From: Aeromicrobium panaciterrae
Lineage (GTDB): Bacteria; Actinomycetota; Actinomycetes; Propionibacteriales; Nocardioidaceae
Assembly (NCBI RefSeq): GCF_031457275.1
Contig: NZ_JAVDWH010000001.1
Location: forward strand, 2,108,001 to 2,172,000
DNA: 64,000 nt
Direction of reading: 5' to 3'
The position numbers and the translations under genes were made by a program. The first letter of the stretch is position 1. Every line of letters begins with the position of its first letter. Positions 24,522 through 33,968 of this stretch are shown here, piece by piece. The notes beneath the pieces are model-generated. The model did no database searches. It saw only the letters and a program-made list of their open reading frames with translations, and was not told the DNA's origin.

Positions 24522-26107
24522 CACTCGACCGCGATGAAGAGCGGGTAGTTCTCCTGGCCCCCGTCATAGACCACGAGGTCGACGTCCGGTCGGGCCTGGC
24601 GCAGGTGCTCGGTCAGGTGCGCCTCGACGCCGTCGGCGCCGCCCTCGCCAAGCACGACGGTCACCATCTCGCCGCCCGGCGACAGGATGCGATCGAGCAC
24701 TTCGACGGTCACCTCGAACACGTCGTTGCCGACAACCGCGAAGTCACCGGCGATCACGCCGAGTACGTCACCTGGCTTGCACGGTCCGACCATCGTCATA
24801 CCGGGCTCGGTCGCGATCGTGACGGCGCCGTGCTGCGTATGCGCGGCAGCGCTCGACATGGCAACGACAACCTCGTCAAAGCCAAGGCCCGGATCGTGAA
24901 CGGCCAACGCTGCGAGTCCCTGCACTTGGGCGGTGGTCGGGATGACAGCCACACGTATGCCGTCCTGTCGCGCCGCCTGCGCTGCGGCTTCAAACTGGCC
25001 GATGTAGCGGTAGTTGTTGGGCAGCACGATGATCTCGTCGGCGCCCGAGTCCTTGAGCGATGCACTCATTGCGGCGACCGTCAGCGGCGCTTCGCGCGTA
25101 AATGCGAGCGGTTGCGCTCCGGCTTCCTCGCACAGCGCCGTGAGACCAGCGCCTGTTGTCGCAGCGATAACCACGCGCCCGCCCTTGGGGCGCTGCGCGA
25201 TCTGGTCGGCGAAGTGGGTGACGGTGACCCGGTAGGGCCGACCGGCCGCGATTCCGGCCTCGATCGCAGCACCCACGTCGTCGACGTGCACGTGGATGTT
25301 CCAGAGCCGGTCGCCGCCGACCACGACGAGCGAGTCGCCAAGCGGCAGCAGCTTCGCTCGCAACTCAGGGATCGCGTCGTCATCCGCATCGAGCAGGTAC
25401 ATCACCTCGTACGAGGGTCCATCGGCGCTGAGGTCATCGCCGGGTACGAGAACCGGCACGGGCACGGGCGCGGTGACCTTCTCCGGCACGCGTCCGGTGA
25501 GGGCTTGCTCCGTGGCATCGAGCACGACGACCAGCGCACGGCCGCCTGCGTCGACGACGCCAGCGCGGGCCAGCACTTCCATCTGCTCCGGTGTGCGCGC
25601 CAATGCAACGCGAGCCGAGTTGGCGGCTTTGCCGAAGACCGTACGGCCATCGACGCCTGCCTCAGCAGCCTCCGTGGCTCCGACGGCAGCAGCGCGGGCC
25701 ACCGAGAGGATCGTGCCCTCGACCGGTACGCCGACCGCGGCATACGCAGCGTCGGCGGCGGCGACGAACGACGCAGCAACATCGGTGGCAGTCACGTTGC
25801 TCGCGAGGTCGAGGTCAGAGAAGCAGGCGCGTACGAGCTGCGACAGGATCACGCCGGTATTGCCCTTGGCGCCCGTGAGCAGCCCATCGACGTACGCCTT
25901 GACCAGCGCCTGAAGCTCCGTGCCCCTGGGAAGCGCGTTGACTGCGTCTGCGCCGGACACGAAGGTCAGGTACGCGTTCGTGCCGGTGTCGCCATCAGGG
26001 ACCGGGAACACGTTGAGGGCATCGATCTCGGCCCGAGCGACAGAAAGGGCTTCAGCGCACAGCTGAGTCCACGCCCGAAACGCCGTGGAGTTGAGGGTGA
26101 GGCCCAT
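24521..26107 (-). CDS. DAK2 domain protein (FakA/YloV-like)
   Basis: 528 residues. The N-terminal DhaL-type kinase domain carries the Mg-ATP motif FPVPDGDTGTN (DGDTGTN at 38-44) and GAKGNTGVILSQ. A central DAK1-like region follows, with a C-terminal domain (IIVLPNN...). The family includes FakA, which phosphorylates fatty acids bound to FakB. No fakB is in the window, so the substrate is inferred only. The gene is leaderless by its TAGCCT box 6 nt before ATG, upstream of recG, and divergent from rpmB. Confidence 0.88.
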   Translation of the reverse strand: MGLTLNSTAFRAWTQLCAEALSVARAEIDALNVFPVPDGDTGTNAYLTFVSGADAVNALPRGTELQALVKAYVDGLLTGAKGNTGVILSQLVRACFSDLDLASNVTATDVAASFVAAADAAYAAVGVPVEGTILSVARAAAVGATEAAEAGVDGRTVFGKAANSARVALARTPEQMEVLARAGVVDAGGRALVVVLDATEQALTGRVPEKVTAPVPVPVLVPGDDLSADGPSYEVMYLLDADDDAIPELRAKLLPLGDSLVVVGGDRLWNIHVHVDDVGAAIEAGIAAGRPYRVTVTHFADQIAQRPKGGRVVIAATTGAGLTALCEEAGAQPLAFTREAPLTVAAMSASLKDSGADEIIVLPNNYRYIGQFEAAAQAARQDGIRVAVIPTTAQVQGLAALAVHDPGLGFDEVVVAMSSAAAHTQHGAVTIATEPGMTMVGPCKPGDVLGVIAGDFAVVGNDVFEVTVEVLDRILSPGGEMVTVVLGEGGADGVEAHLTEHLRQARPDVDLVVYDGGQENYPLFIAVE

Positions 26108-26113
26108 GGGGCG

Positions 26114-26119
26114 AGGCTA
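26114..26119 (-). promoter_or_regulatory. Candidate -10 box of the DAK2-recG operon
   Basis: TAGCCT on the minus strand, 6 nt before ATG 26107. Confidence 0.4.
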
Positions 26120-26262
26120 TCGGTCACCACCGCGCACCCAGCGGACCCAACGCGATTCGCGTCAGCGTCGAGTGATCGGCTATTCTTGAGCGGTTGTCTG
26201 CTGATGCATGCGTCGGCGGCACCCACATTCGTCCAAGCAATCTGATTCAACAGGAGTTCGCC

Positions 26263-26448
26263 GTGGCTGCGGTTTGTGATGTGTGCGGCAAGGGACCCGG
26301 CTTCGGCCACAACGTCTCCCACTCGCACCGACGCACGAAGCGTCGTTTCGATCCCAACATCCAGCGTGTTCGCGCTGTGGTTGAGGGCACCCCGAAGCGC
26401 GTCAATGTCTGCACGTCGTGCCTCAAGGCCGGCAAGGTCAGCCGCTAA
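26263..26448 (+). CDS. rpmB: 50S ribosomal protein L28
   Basis: 61 residues with the L28 pattern [20 protein letters not shown]. Two CxxC pairs (near the N-terminus and at CTSC) make this the zinc-binding form. The start is GTG with AGGAG 6 nt upstream; the longer upstream frame is not used. It is monocistronic, with a TATTCT box at 26181-26186 as a possible -10. Many actinobacteria also carry a zinc-free L28 paralogue elsewhere, made under zinc limitation. Confidence 0.96.
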   Translation: MAAVCDVCGKGPGFGHNVSHSHRRTKRRFDPNIQRVRAVVEGTPKRVNVCTSCLKAGKVSR

Positions 26449-26506
26449 CTCGTTTCTCTCTGGACCTGTACCGGTCGAACGGCGAGTGGTCCTACGGATC
26501 GCCGTC

Positions 26507-26512
26507 TAGAGT
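26507..26512 (+). promoter_or_regulatory. Candidate -10 box of the amidase gene
   Basis: TAGAGT, 6 nt before GTG 26519. Confidence 0.4.
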
Positions 26513-26518
26513 CTTCTC

Positions 26519-27937
26519 GTGACCAACGAGACCAACTCCCGAGTACACGCCTTCACCGATGACGCTCTCGGCGACCTCGACGCAGTCGGGGTCGCCGCTG
26601 CCATTGCTGCAGGCACCATCAGCGCACGCGAAGCTGCAGAAGCCGCGATCGCCCGCGCCGAGGCCGTCAACCCGGCCATCAACGCCATTCAGGTACCCGA
26701 CTTCGATCGGGCACTGAAGGCTGCCGACAACCCCGCCCCCGGACTTCTGTCCGGCGTGCCCAGCTTCGTCAAGGACAACACCGAGGTCGAAGGGCTCACG
26801 ACCGACCAGGGCTCACTTGCGGTGAAGTCGCGTGTGGCAACCAAGAACGAAGCGTTCACTGACCAGTTCCTGTCAGCCGGGTTCACCATGCTCGGCAAGT
26901 CGACGATGCCGGAGTTCGGATTCAACGCCAGCACTGAGTACGCCACGCTCCCGCCGACCCGCAACCCCTGGAACACCGGCTACTCGGCAGGCGCATCCTC
27001 GGGTGGCGCCGCAGCTCTCGTGGCGTCTGGCGTCGTACCAATCGCCCACGCCAACGATGGCGGCGGCTCGATTCGTATCCCGGCAGCCGCATGCGGTCTC
27101 GTGGGCCTCAAGCCCACCCGCGGTCGCGTCGCACCCGCTCACGCCGCAGCCTCGCTGCCGGTCGACATCATCTCCAACGGAGTCGTGACGCGGTCTGTAC
27201 GCGACACCGCGCACTTCATGGCTGCGACCCAGATCCACCAGGCCGCCGCCGGAATGCCCGAGCTCGGATTGGTCGAAGGGCCGTCGGATCGTCGACTGAA
27301 GATCGGCCTGATCGTCGACTCGATCACCGGTTTCTCCACTGACGACGACACCCGCAAGGCGGTCGAGCACACCGCTGGCCTCCTCACGTCGCTCGGTCAC
27401 GACGTCGTCGAGGTCGAGCTCCCGGTTGATCAGAAGTTCATGGAGGACTTCAAGCACTACTGGGCGATGCTGGCGTTCTCAACGCAGCACTTCGGCAAGC
27501 GGGTCATGAGCCCCGACTTCGACAAGACCCTCACCGATCCGTTCACCCGCGGACTGGCCAAGACGTTCAAGCGCAATGCGTGGCGTACTCCGGCCGCGAT
27601 CCGCGGACTCAAGCGATCGACGCAGGTCTATCACCAGGCATTCGCGGACGTCGACGTGATTCTGTCGCCGACGCTCGCCTACGCGACGCCTGAGCTGGGA
27701 CACCTGTCCCCCGCCGTCGACTTCCCCGTCGTCTTCGAGCGCCTGATCAACTACGCAGCGTTCACCCCGCTCAACAACGCGTCCGGTGGACCGGCAATCT
27801 CGCTACCGCTCGGTCGGTCGTCCGCGGACATGCCGATCGGCGTACACATCTCGGCTGATCACGGTGACGAGCAGACGCTGCTGGAGATCGCGTACGAGCT
27901 CGAGGCTGCCCAACCCTTCGCCAAGATCCAGCGCTGA
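26519..27937 (+). CDS. Amidase-signature family hydrolase
   Basis: 472 residues. The Ser-cisSer-Lys triad of the amidase signature is visible: Lys in FVKDN (about 83), Ser in [15 protein letters not shown], and the nucleophile Ser in [10 protein letters not shown]. Such enzymes hydrolyse amide bonds of small molecules. It is not a GatA by context (no gatB/gatC nearby), so a stand-alone amidase of unknown substrate is likely. The start is GTG, leaderless. Its end abuts thiL in convergent orientation with one base between stop codons. Confidence 0.88.
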   Translation: MTNETNSRVHAFTDDALGDLDAVGVAAAIAAGTISAREAAEAAIARAEAVNPAINAIQVPDFDRALKAADNPAPGLLSGVPSFVKDNTEVEGLTTDQGSLAVKSRVATKNEAFTDQFLSAGFTMLGKSTMPEFGFNASTEYATLPPTRNPWNTGYSAGASSGGAAALVASGVVPIAHANDGGGSIRIPAAACGLVGLKPTRGRVAPAHAAASLPVDIISNGVVTRSVRDTAHFMAATQIHQAAAGMPELGLVEGPSDRRLKIGLIVDSITGFSTDDDTRKAVEHTAGLLTSLGHDVVEVELPVDQKFMEDFKHYWAMLAFSTQHFGKRVMSPDFDKTLTDPFTRGLAKTFKRNAWRTPAAIRGLKRSTQVYHQAFADVDVILSPTLAYATPELGHLSPAVDFPVVFERLINYAAFTPLNNASGGPAISLPLGRSSADMPIGVHISADHGDEQTLLEIAYELEAAQPFAKIQR

Positions 27938-27938
27938 T

Positions 27939-28895
27939 CTAGCGCCAGTGCTGGTGGCCCGCAGGGCCTTCGTACGGCTTGCCGTCGACTGTCACACCCG
28001 AGCCGTCGGATACGACGCCGATGCGCGTCCAGCCCTTCGGCAGGGTCGTTTCGGAGCTGAATGTGGCGACCAACGCGTAGTCGTCGCCGCCGGTGAGCAT
28101 GAACGCCATGCCGTCTGCACCAAGGGCCTCTCCGACCGTGACAACCGGCTCGGGAAGCGTGAACGCTGACGACGTGAGGTCGATGGCGACACCACTGGAC
28201 TCAGCGATGTGACCGAGGTCGGCCAGCAACCCGTCACTGATGTCGGTCATTGCGGTTGCTCCCGCATTCGCTGCCTGGGGCCCGGCCGCATACGGCGGGG
28301 TGGGGATTCGGTGCGCATCCACGGCGGCGCGCGGCGAGCGGAATCCGCGACTGAGCGCAGCGAATCCGGCGCCAGCGAGTCCGAGCTGGCCTGCGAACGC
28401 GACGACATCGCCCGGCAGTGCACCATCGCGACGCACAGGTCGTACGGCGTCGCCGAGTGCTGTCACCGCAAGGATGATCAGGTCTGACGCCGTGACGTCA
28501 CCGCCGACGATATGGGCGCCGACCTTCGAGCACTCCTCCTCGAAACCTCGCACCATGTCGACGGCCCACGCCACCGGCAGGTCTGCGGGAGCTCCGAAGC
28601 CGATCGTCAGCCCGGTCGCCACACCTCCCATGGCGTTGATGTCCGAAAGGTTGCACGCGGCCGCCTTGCGACCGATCTCGTACGGGCTCGACCAGTCGCG
28701 CCGGAAGTGCCGGTTCTCCACCAGCAGATCGGTCGACACGAGAACCTTGCCGTCACTGGTTGCTAGGTACGCGGCGTCATCGCCAGGCCCGATCAACACG
28801 TGCTTGCTGGTGCCGATGCCCTGGCGGATCAACTCGATCAGCCCGAATTCGCCAACCTCACCGACTGTCGGTTCACCACCTGCACCAGAGTCCAT
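27939..28895 (-). CDS. thiL: Thiamine-monophosphate kinase
   Basis: 318 residues of the PurM/ThiL ATP-binding fold. GPGDDAAYL and STDLLVENRHFRRDWSSP are the N-terminal metal/ATP motifs, and TDISDGLLADLGHIA is a ThiL hallmark. It phosphorylates thiamine monophosphate to the active cofactor, which AceE upstream in this window needs. ATG 28895 (MDSGAGGEPT) is preferred; earlier codons lie in the divergent promoter region of the RAM-domain gene. No TPP riboswitch is evident upstream. Confidence 0.93.
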   Translation of the reverse strand: MDSGAGGEPTVGEVGEFGLIELIRQGIGTSKHVLIGPGDDAAYLATSDGKVLVSTDLLVENRHFRRDWSSPYEIGRKAAACNLSDINAMGGVATGLTIGFGAPADLPVAWAVDMVRGFEEECSKVGAHIVGGDVTASDLIILAVTALGDAVRPVRRDGALPGDVVAFAGQLGLAGAGFAALSRGFRSPRAAVDAHRIPTPPYAAGPQAANAGATAMTDISDGLLADLGHIAESSGVAIDLTSSAFTLPEPVVTVGEALGADGMAFMLTGGDDYALVATFSSETTLPKGWTRIGVVSDGSGVTVDGKPYEGPAGHQHWR

Positions 28896-28977
28896 AGGGG
28901 CATTGTGGCGCAGGTAGCGGGTCGGACGCGGGAGGCATCGGATACCGTGGCAAGTCTCGCCCCCACGAAGGAGTTTC

Positions 28978-29217
28978 ATGATGGCTGTTCAGGCCTACAT
29001 CCTCGTCCAGACCGAGGTCGGCAAAGCGGCCGATGTCGCCCGGGCAATCGCCGACATAGAGGGCGTCACGATGGCCGAGGACGTCACCGGCCCGTACGAC
29101 GTCATCGTCCGCGCCGAGGGCGCCAGCGTCGATGAGCTTGGCGCCATGGTCGTCACCAAGGTGCAGGGCGTTCCCGGCATCACCCGCACGCTGACCTGCC
29201 CGATTGTGCGCATCTGA
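28978..29217 (+). CDS. Stand-alone Lrp/AsnC ligand-binding (RAM) domain protein
   Basis: 79 residues covering only the alpha/beta sandwich of Lrp-family regulators (Pfam AsnC_trans_reg); there is no DNA-binding helix-turn-helix. Segments VGKAADVARAIADIEGV and GPYDVIVRAEGA are typical. Such single-domain proteins bind amino acids or assemble with full-length Lrp proteins. AAGGAG lies 4 nt before ATG 28978 and 7 nt before ATG 28981, so the second ATG may be used. It is followed after 3 bp by the DUF3515 lipoprotein gene. Confidence 0.88.
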   Translation: MMAVQAYILVQTEVGKAADVARAIADIEGVTMAEDVTGPYDVIVRAEGASVDELGAMVVTKVQGVPGITRTLTCPIVRI

Positions 29218-29220
29218 CGC

Positions 29221-29655
29221 GTGAAGCGACTCCTGCCCGCGCTGCTGTTGCTCGCGGGGTGCAGTTCGGGGCTCGTGGTGGACACGTACCCCACGACGCC
29301 TGACACCGACGCTGACTGCAAAGCCCTGTACGCCGACGGCGTCCAGAAGGTTGCGGGTCAGAAGCAGGTGCTCGTGAAGGGTTCGAAGGCCACGGCATGG
29401 GGTGATCCAGCGATCATCCTGCGCTGCGGCGTCACCAAGCCAGATGAGCTCCTGGCGACATCACGCTGCGACATGGTCGCCGATGTCGGCTGGTTCACCG
29501 AGAAGATCGCGGACGGCTACCTGTTCACGACGATCGGTCGCCAGTTCTTCATCAGCGTCGAGGTGCCGGCCGCATACGACCCGGCCGCCGACGCATTGGT
29601 CGACATCGCACCGTCCGTGCTCAAGCACGACCCGGTGGTCAAGGCCTGCGTCTAG
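29221..29655 (+). CDS. DUF3515 family lipoprotein
   Basis: 144 residues. A short signal peptide ends in a lipobox (LLLLAGC, Cys14), so the mature protein would be anchored outside the membrane. The rest matches DUF3515, an actinobacterial family often found beside ddl and thiL, with several Cys residues that may pair. The function is unknown; the context suggests the cell envelope. The start is GTG. Its stop shares the palindrome CTAG with the stop of the convergent ddl gene. Confidence 0.82.
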   Translation: MKRLLPALLLLAGCSSGLVVDTYPTTPDTDADCKALYADGVQKVAGQKQVLVKGSKATAWGDPAIILRCGVTKPDELLATSRCDMVADVGWFTEKIADGYLFTTIGRQFFISVEVPAAYDPAADALVDIAPSVLKHDPVVKACV

Positions 29656-30722
29656 CGCAGACCTGTGTCGCGGTTGAGCGCCAGCTGGATCAGGCGATCG
29701 ACGAGCTCGGCGTACGGCACACCACTCGCCTCCCACAGCAACGGGAACATCGAGAATGGGGTGAATCCGGGCATCGTGTTGATCTCGTTGATGATCAGGC
29801 CGTCTGATGTGTCGAAGAAGTCGACGCGCGCCAGGCCTTCGGCACCGATCGCCTCGAACGCCTGCACCGCGTAGGTACGGATCCGCTCGCTCAACGTCGT
29901 CGAGATGTCGGCGGGCACGATGTTGACGCTGGTGCCGTCGAGGTACTTCGCCTCGAAGTCATAGAACTCATGGTTGGACTCTTCGGCGACGGTGATCTCG
30001 CCGACGACACTGGCGATCGGCGTACCGTCCGGCTGCTGCATGACAGCGCACTCGAGCTCGCGCTTGTTCTTGGCGGCGGCTTCGACGACAACCTTGGGAT
30101 CGAAGTCCTGAGCCTTGGCGACGGCACCGTCGAGCTCGTCCCACGAGTCGACCATCATCACGCCCGAGCTTGATCCTGCGCGGGCCGGCTTGACGAACAC
30201 CGGCAGGCCGAGTGCCTTGATCCGGGCAATCACCCGATCGTGCTGGCTCTTCCACTGCCACAGCTGGATCGTGACGTACGGGATCTGCGGCAGACCGCCA
30301 GCGGAGAACACGGTCTTGGTGAACGGCTTGTCCATACCGACGGCACTGGCGAGGACGCCGGCGCCGACGTAGCGGACATTCGCCATCTCGAGCAGGCCCT
30401 GGATCGTGCCGTCTTCGCCCCACGGGCCGTGGAGCAGCGGGAAAACGGCATCGAACTCGTGCAGAGCTTCCCAGGTGAATGCGGCGTTGCCGGCGCGCAC
30501 CTCGGGCAGCGTGCCTGGCTCGAGGTCCGGCCATTCGGCCGTTTCGGACACCCAGTCACCCTCACGGGTGATGCCGATCGGCTGTACGTCGTACTTCTCG
30601 CGATCGATCACAGCGAGCACCTCGCGCGCCGTGAGGCAGGAGACGCCATGTTCGCTGGAACGACCGCCAAAGATCACGGCCAGGCGGGGCTTGTCGACTG
30701 AGGGGTCCATCGAGAGGCTCAT
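29652..30722 (-). CDS. ddl: D-alanine--D-alanine ligase
   Basis: 356 residues of the ATP-grasp fold. It has the N-terminal FGGRSSEHGVS loop, HGPWGEDG, the ATP-binding Lys in PVFVKPARAGSS, and the metal/D-Ala site EINTMPGFTP. It makes the D-Ala-D-Ala dipeptide for peptidoglycan precursors. ATG 30722 is used; ATG 30710 is possible. The sequence shows the standard D-Ala ligase form; I see no sign of a D-lactate variant. It is divergent from the trans-sulfuration gene over 38 bp. Confidence 0.95.
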   Translation of the reverse strand: MSLSMDPSVDKPRLAVIFGGRSSEHGVSCLTAREVLAVIDREKYDVQPIGITREGDWVSETAEWPDLEPGTLPEVRAGNAAFTWEALHEFDAVFPLLHGPWGEDGTIQGLLEMANVRYVGAGVLASAVGMDKPFTKTVFSAGGLPQIPYVTIQLWQWKSQHDRVIARIKALGLPVFVKPARAGSSSGVMMVDSWDELDGAVAKAQDFDPKVVVEAAAKNKRELECAVMQQPDGTPIASVVGEITVAEESNHEFYDFEAKYLDGTSVNIVPADISTTLSERIRTYAVQAFEAIGAEGLARVDFFDTSDGLIINEINTMPGFTPFSMFPLLWEASGVPYAELVDRLIQLALNRDTGLR

Positions 30723-30760
30723 TGCGGACCAAGATACCGGTCAGTGTCACAATGGGGCGC

Positions 30761-31828
30761 ATGCACGGACACGATCTCTCGCCCTCGACCATTGCGGTCG
30801 GCGCGGGACGGCCAAACCGCGTGCCAGGGGGCCCGCTCAACGCACCGATCACGCTTGCCAGCGCGCTGGTTCCGGGTGGTCAGTCCGAGTACGGACGCCA
30901 CGGCAATCCGACCTGGGACTCGTTTGAGCAGGTGCTCGGTGCCCTCGAAGGTGGGCGTGCGCTCGCGTTCGCATCGGGCATAGCTGCCTCCACTGCGCTC
31001 TTTGATCTCGTGCCGGCCAAGTCTGTGGTTGTCGCCCCCCGTGGTGCCTACTACGGCACGGTCGACCAGCTCAAGGAGCGTGCGCGCCGCGGTCAGATCG
31101 AGCTCCGCCTCGTCGACATGGACAACACAGCCGAGATCATCGCCGCGTCCGAGAGCGCTGCGCTCGTCTGGATCGAGTCGCCCACCAACCCGGGACTCCA
31201 GATCGCCGATATCGAAGCCATCACACATGCCGCCGCCAAGTCCGGCACCGCGGTCGCGGTCGACAACACCTTCGCCACTCCCCTGCGCCAGCGCCCACTC
31301 GAGCTCGGCGCCGACTTCGTCGTCCACTCCGCATCCAAGCTGCTGTCAGGGCACAGCGACGTGGTGCTGGGTGCGATCGTCACCAACAGCGAACGCGCCC
31401 ACAAGGCGATCGAGAAGCGCCGGTCAACGCTCGGCGCAATCCCCGGAGCCATGGAGACCTGGCTGGCTGCTCGCGGCATCCGCACGCTCCACGTTCGGCT
31501 CGACCGCGCCGAGGCAAACGCCAAGGAACTGCACAAGCGCCTGTCGGCACACCGGCTCATCAGCTCGTCGCGCTACCCCGGCTTCGGCACGATCATCGCT
31601 CTCGAAGTCGTCGGCGGCCCGCAGGTCGCGCAGAAGATGACTGAGCAGAGCGACATCATCACGTACGCCACCAGCCTCGGCGGTGTGGAGTCGACGTGGG
31701 AGCGCCGTCGCCGTCACCCTGGTGAGTCTGAGTCCGTCCCAGAGGGACTGATTCGACTCTCGGTCGGCATCGAAGATGTTGAGGACCTCTGGATCGATAT
31801 CCAGAACGTCCTCGCCGCGACGAACTAG
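30761..31828 (+). CDS. PLP-dependent trans-sulfuration enzyme (cystathionine gamma-synthase/lyase type)
   Basis: 355 residues, slightly shorter than most family members (about 380-400). The PLP-binding Lys lies in HSASKLLSGHSDVV, and the active-site loop GRHGNPTWDSFE and VDNTFATP are typical of Cys/Met-metabolism PLP enzymes. Whether it is a synthase, gamma-lyase or methionine gamma-lyase cannot be told from these motifs. ATG 30761 is chosen for the GGGGCG before it; ATG 30752 is possible. It ends before a long dispersed repeat. Confidence 0.88.
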   Translation: MHGHDLSPSTIAVGAGRPNRVPGGPLNAPITLASALVPGGQSEYGRHGNPTWDSFEQVLGALEGGRALAFASGIAASTALFDLVPAKSVVVAPRGAYYGTVDQLKERARRGQIELRLVDMDNTAEIIAASESAALVWIESPTNPGLQIADIEAITHAAAKSGTAVAVDNTFATPLRQRPLELGADFVVHSASKLLSGHSDVVLGAIVTNSERAHKAIEKRRSTLGAIPGAMETWLAARGIRTLHVRLDRAEANAKELHKRLSAHRLISSSRYPGFGTIIALEVVGGPQVAQKMTEQSDIITYATSLGGVESTWERRRRHPGESESVPEGLIRLSVGIEDVEDLWIDIQNVLAATN

Positions 31829-31844
31829 CCGCACCCCGCCCCCC

Positions 31845-31982
31845 TAGCGACGAGCTCTGCGAGGAGCGGGAGCGAAGCGAAGGGGCGTGCGACTAGAGGC
31901 TCGCTCGAGCCCTCGAACTCACCACGCTTCGGGGCTCGTTCCTCGCCCCTCCCAGTCGCTTCGCTCCTTAGCGAGCGAGGGG
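31845..31982. repeat. Dispersed intergenic repeat, copy B (long, diverged)
   Basis: The segment 31918-31976 matches the module CTCACCACGCTTCGGGG-CTCGTTCCTCG-CCCCTCCCAGTCG...CTCCTTAGCGAGC seen at 43623-43690, with CTTCG replacing the GGCCGC dyad. The flanking 31845-31917 is rich in short GAGC/GCTC palindromes. It fills the gap between two convergent genes. Confidence 0.65.
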
Positions 31983-32984
31983 TTAGACCTTTTCGGGCTT
32001 TGCCTGTCGCGAGATCAGGGCTGAGACGAGCTCGTTCGGGGTCATCTTGCCGGCGATCAGCGCCGCGACGTGCTCGACGATCGGCATCTCGACGCCATAC
32101 ATGGCTGCGAGCTCGCTGACGGACTGGCAGGACTTCACGCCCTCAGCCACCTGGCGGGTCTGCGCCGTCACTTCCTCGACCGACATACCTTCGCCGAGCT
32201 TCTCGCCGAACGTACGGTTGCGCGACAGCGGCGACGAGCAGGTGGCGACGAGGTCGCCCATACCCGCCAGACCCATGAACGTGACCGGATCAGCGCCAAT
32301 TGCTGCGCCGAGCCGGGCTGCCTCCGCGAGGCCTCGCGTGATCACAGACGCCTTCGTGTTGTCGCCATAGCCGAGGCCGACGCACACGCCGACTGCGAGG
32401 CCGATGATGTTCTTGGCGGTGCCGGCAAGCTCGCAGCCGATCACGTCCGTCATCGAGTAGGGACGGAATGCTGCTGTGTGGCACGCCTTCTGGATGCGCT
32501 CAGCAACCGCCTGATCGGTGCACGCCACCACGCTGGCGGCAGGCTCGCGGTTGGCGATCTCCTTGGCAAGGTTGGGGCCGGAGACAACGGCAATGCGCTC
32601 AGGTCCGGCGCCAGTGATCTCGGCGATGACCTCGCTCATGCGCTTGTGGGTGCCGAGCTCGACGCCCTTCATGAGGCTGACCATGACGGCGTCGGCGGGG
32701 ATGTGCTTGCTCCACGACTCGAGGTTCGAGCGCAGCTGCTGTGACGGTACGGCGAGCACGACGATCTCCGCACCCTCGAGCGCCTTGGCCGGATTGTGCG
32801 TCGCTGTGATGGTCTCTGGGAGAGCGATGCCGGGAAGGTAGTCGGTGTTCTCGTGCTTGGAGTTGATCGTCTCGCAGAGCTCTTCGCGGCGACCCCACAT
32901 GCATACGTCGTTGCCGGCATCAGCGAGCACCAGAGCGAACGCGGTGCCCCAGGACCCTGCACCCATCACGGCTGTCTTGGCCAT
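31983..32984 (-). CDS. gpsA: Glycerol-3-phosphate dehydrogenase [NAD(P)+]
   Basis: 333 residues. The N-terminal Rossmann loop is MGAGSWGTA (7-15), the catalytic Lys lies in [12 protein letters not shown], and [12 protein letters not shown] is conserved. It reduces dihydroxyacetone phosphate to sn-glycerol-3-phosphate for phospholipid synthesis. It starts 2 bp after the stop of plsC, so glycerol-3-phosphate formation and its later acylation are encoded as one unit; the upstream plsC gene looks leaderless. Confidence 0.96.
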   Translation of the reverse strand: MAKTAVMGAGSWGTAFALVLADAGNDVCMWGRREELCETINSKHENTDYLPGIALPETITATHNPAKALEGAEIVVLAVPSQQLRSNLESWSKHIPADAVMVSLMKGVELGTHKRMSEVIAEITGAGPERIAVVSGPNLAKEIANREPAASVVACTDQAVAERIQKACHTAAFRPYSMTDVIGCELAGTAKNIIGLAVGVCVGLGYGDNTKASVITRGLAEAARLGAAIGADPVTFMGLAGMGDLVATCSSPLSRNRTFGEKLGEGMSVEEVTAQTRQVAEGVKSCQSVSELAAMYGVEMPIVEHVAALIAGKMTPNELVSALISRQAKPEKV

Positions 32985-32986
32985 TG

Positions 32987-33739
32987 TCAGGAGTCCAATC
33001 GCTTGTAGTTCTGCCCCTTGTAATTGCTCCGGGGCTTGCTCAACGTGTGAATGTCGATCCTCGGTGTCGAGGGAAGCTCTCCACGTACCTCAGACATCAT
33101 GGCAGTAAGGGTGTCCATCAGCTCGTCAGTTGCCGCATGAAGGAGCTCTTCGGTGAGCGGCTTGCCTTCGTACGCGCTGAGGTCCATCGGCTTGCCGACC
33201 CGCACGTGGATCGTCTTGCGCGGGAGAAGCCTGAGGCGCTTGGAGTACGGCCATAGGACCGCCTGAGGGCCCCACTGCATGACCGGGATCAACGGCTTGC
33301 CGCTCGCCAGCGCCACGCGTACGGCGCCCGTCCGGCCGCTCATCGGCCATGCGGCAGGATCGCGAGTGATCGTGCCCTCGGGGTAGATCGTGATGATCTG
33401 GCCGTCATTGACCGCTGCGACGGCGGCACGCAGCGACTCAGCGGCGCCTTCGGTGCTGCGATAGACCGGGATCTGCTCCGCCGATCGGAGGATCCGACCG
33501 ATCACGGGCAGGTCCATGATCGTGTCCTTGCCGAGGAATCGCGGCGGCACGTTGTTGTCGAGCATGAAGAGCGCGATGAACAGCGGATCGAGATGCGAGA
33601 GGTGATTGGGCGCGAGTACATATCCGCCCTCGGGCAGATTCTCGACCCCTGCATAGTCACGCTTTGAGAAGATCCGAAACAGCGGACGCAGGAAGAATGC
33701 GATGACCCGTGTGGTGCGCGGGACGACACGTTTCTGCAT
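32987..33739 (-). CDS. plsC: 1-acyl-sn-glycerol-3-phosphate acyltransferase
   Basis: 250 residues. The acyltransferase motif NHLSHLD (NHx4D) appears near residue 45 and the glycerophosphate-binding motif YPEGTITRD near 120. The N-terminus has a short hydrophobic membrane-associating segment. It makes phosphatidic acid from lysophosphatidic acid. The C-terminal 60 residues are basic and polar. ATG 33739 has TAGGCT 7 nt upstream, a leaderless arrangement, and is divergent from the cold-shock-like gene. Confidence 0.92.
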   Translation of the reverse strand: MQKRVVPRTTRVIAFFLRPLFRIFSKRDYAGVENLPEGGYVLAPNHLSHLDPLFIALFMLDNNVPPRFLGKDTIMDLPVIGRILRSAEQIPVYRSTEGAAESLRAAVAAVNDGQIITIYPEGTITRDPAAWPMSGRTGAVRVALASGKPLIPVMQWGPQAVLWPYSKRLRLLPRKTIHVRVGKPMDLSAYEGKPLTEELLHAATDELMDTLTAMMSEVRGELPSTPRIDIHTLSKPRSNYKGQNYKRLDS

Positions 33740-33746
33740 GAGGGCG

Positions 33747-33752
33747 AGCCTA
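33747..33752 (-). promoter_or_regulatory. Candidate -10 box of plsC-gpsA
   Basis: TAGGCT on the minus strand, 7 nt before ATG 33739. Confidence 0.4.
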
Positions 33753-33770
33753 ACCCCGAGCCACCGCCAC

Positions 33771-33776
33771 TAGGGT
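33771..33776 (+). promoter_or_regulatory. Candidate -10 box of the cold-shock-like gene
   Basis: TAGGGT, 6 nt before ATG 33783. The plus- and minus-strand -10 boxes of this divergent pair are only 18 bp apart. Confidence 0.4.
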
Positions 33777-33782
33777 GAGGGC

Positions 33783-33968
33783 ATGCAAGGCACCGTCTCC
33801 AGCTTCGACCCCGCGGATCGTTCAGGAAAGCTCCTGACCGACGAGGGCATGCCGATGGAATTCGGCGCGGCGACACTGGCAGAGCACATCCGCCACCTAC
33901 GTGTCGGTCAGCGCGTATTCGTCGAGACTGACGGCGACACCATCACCGGCATCAAGATATGGAACTGA
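33783..33968 (+). CDS. Small cold-shock-domain-like protein
   Basis: 61 residues that fit the five-strand OB pattern of cold-shock proteins (GTVSSFDPADRSGKLLTDEG then GQRVFVETDGDTITGI). The aromatic RNP1/RNP2 residues that bind RNA in classical Csp proteins (K-G-F-G-F-I and V-F-V-H) are mostly absent. It may therefore bind a different ligand or be a structural relative. It is leaderless; its TGA directly abuts the leuD stop (TGATCA). Confidence 0.7.
   Translation: MQGTVSSFDPADRSGKLLTDEGMPMEFGAATLAEHIRHLRVGQRVFVETDGDTITGIKIWN

Noticed and set aside
24464-26245. 593-codon open frame on the plus strand opposite the DAK2 gene
   Set aside because: It is antisense to a clear DAK2-family protein, and its translation is Arg/Asp/Gly/Val-rich with no domain logic. 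GC-rich codon bias creates such long shadows.
28896-28977. TPP riboswitch upstream of thiL
   Set aside because: The 82-bp divergent gap shows none of the conserved thi-box segments, and thiL often lacks one.
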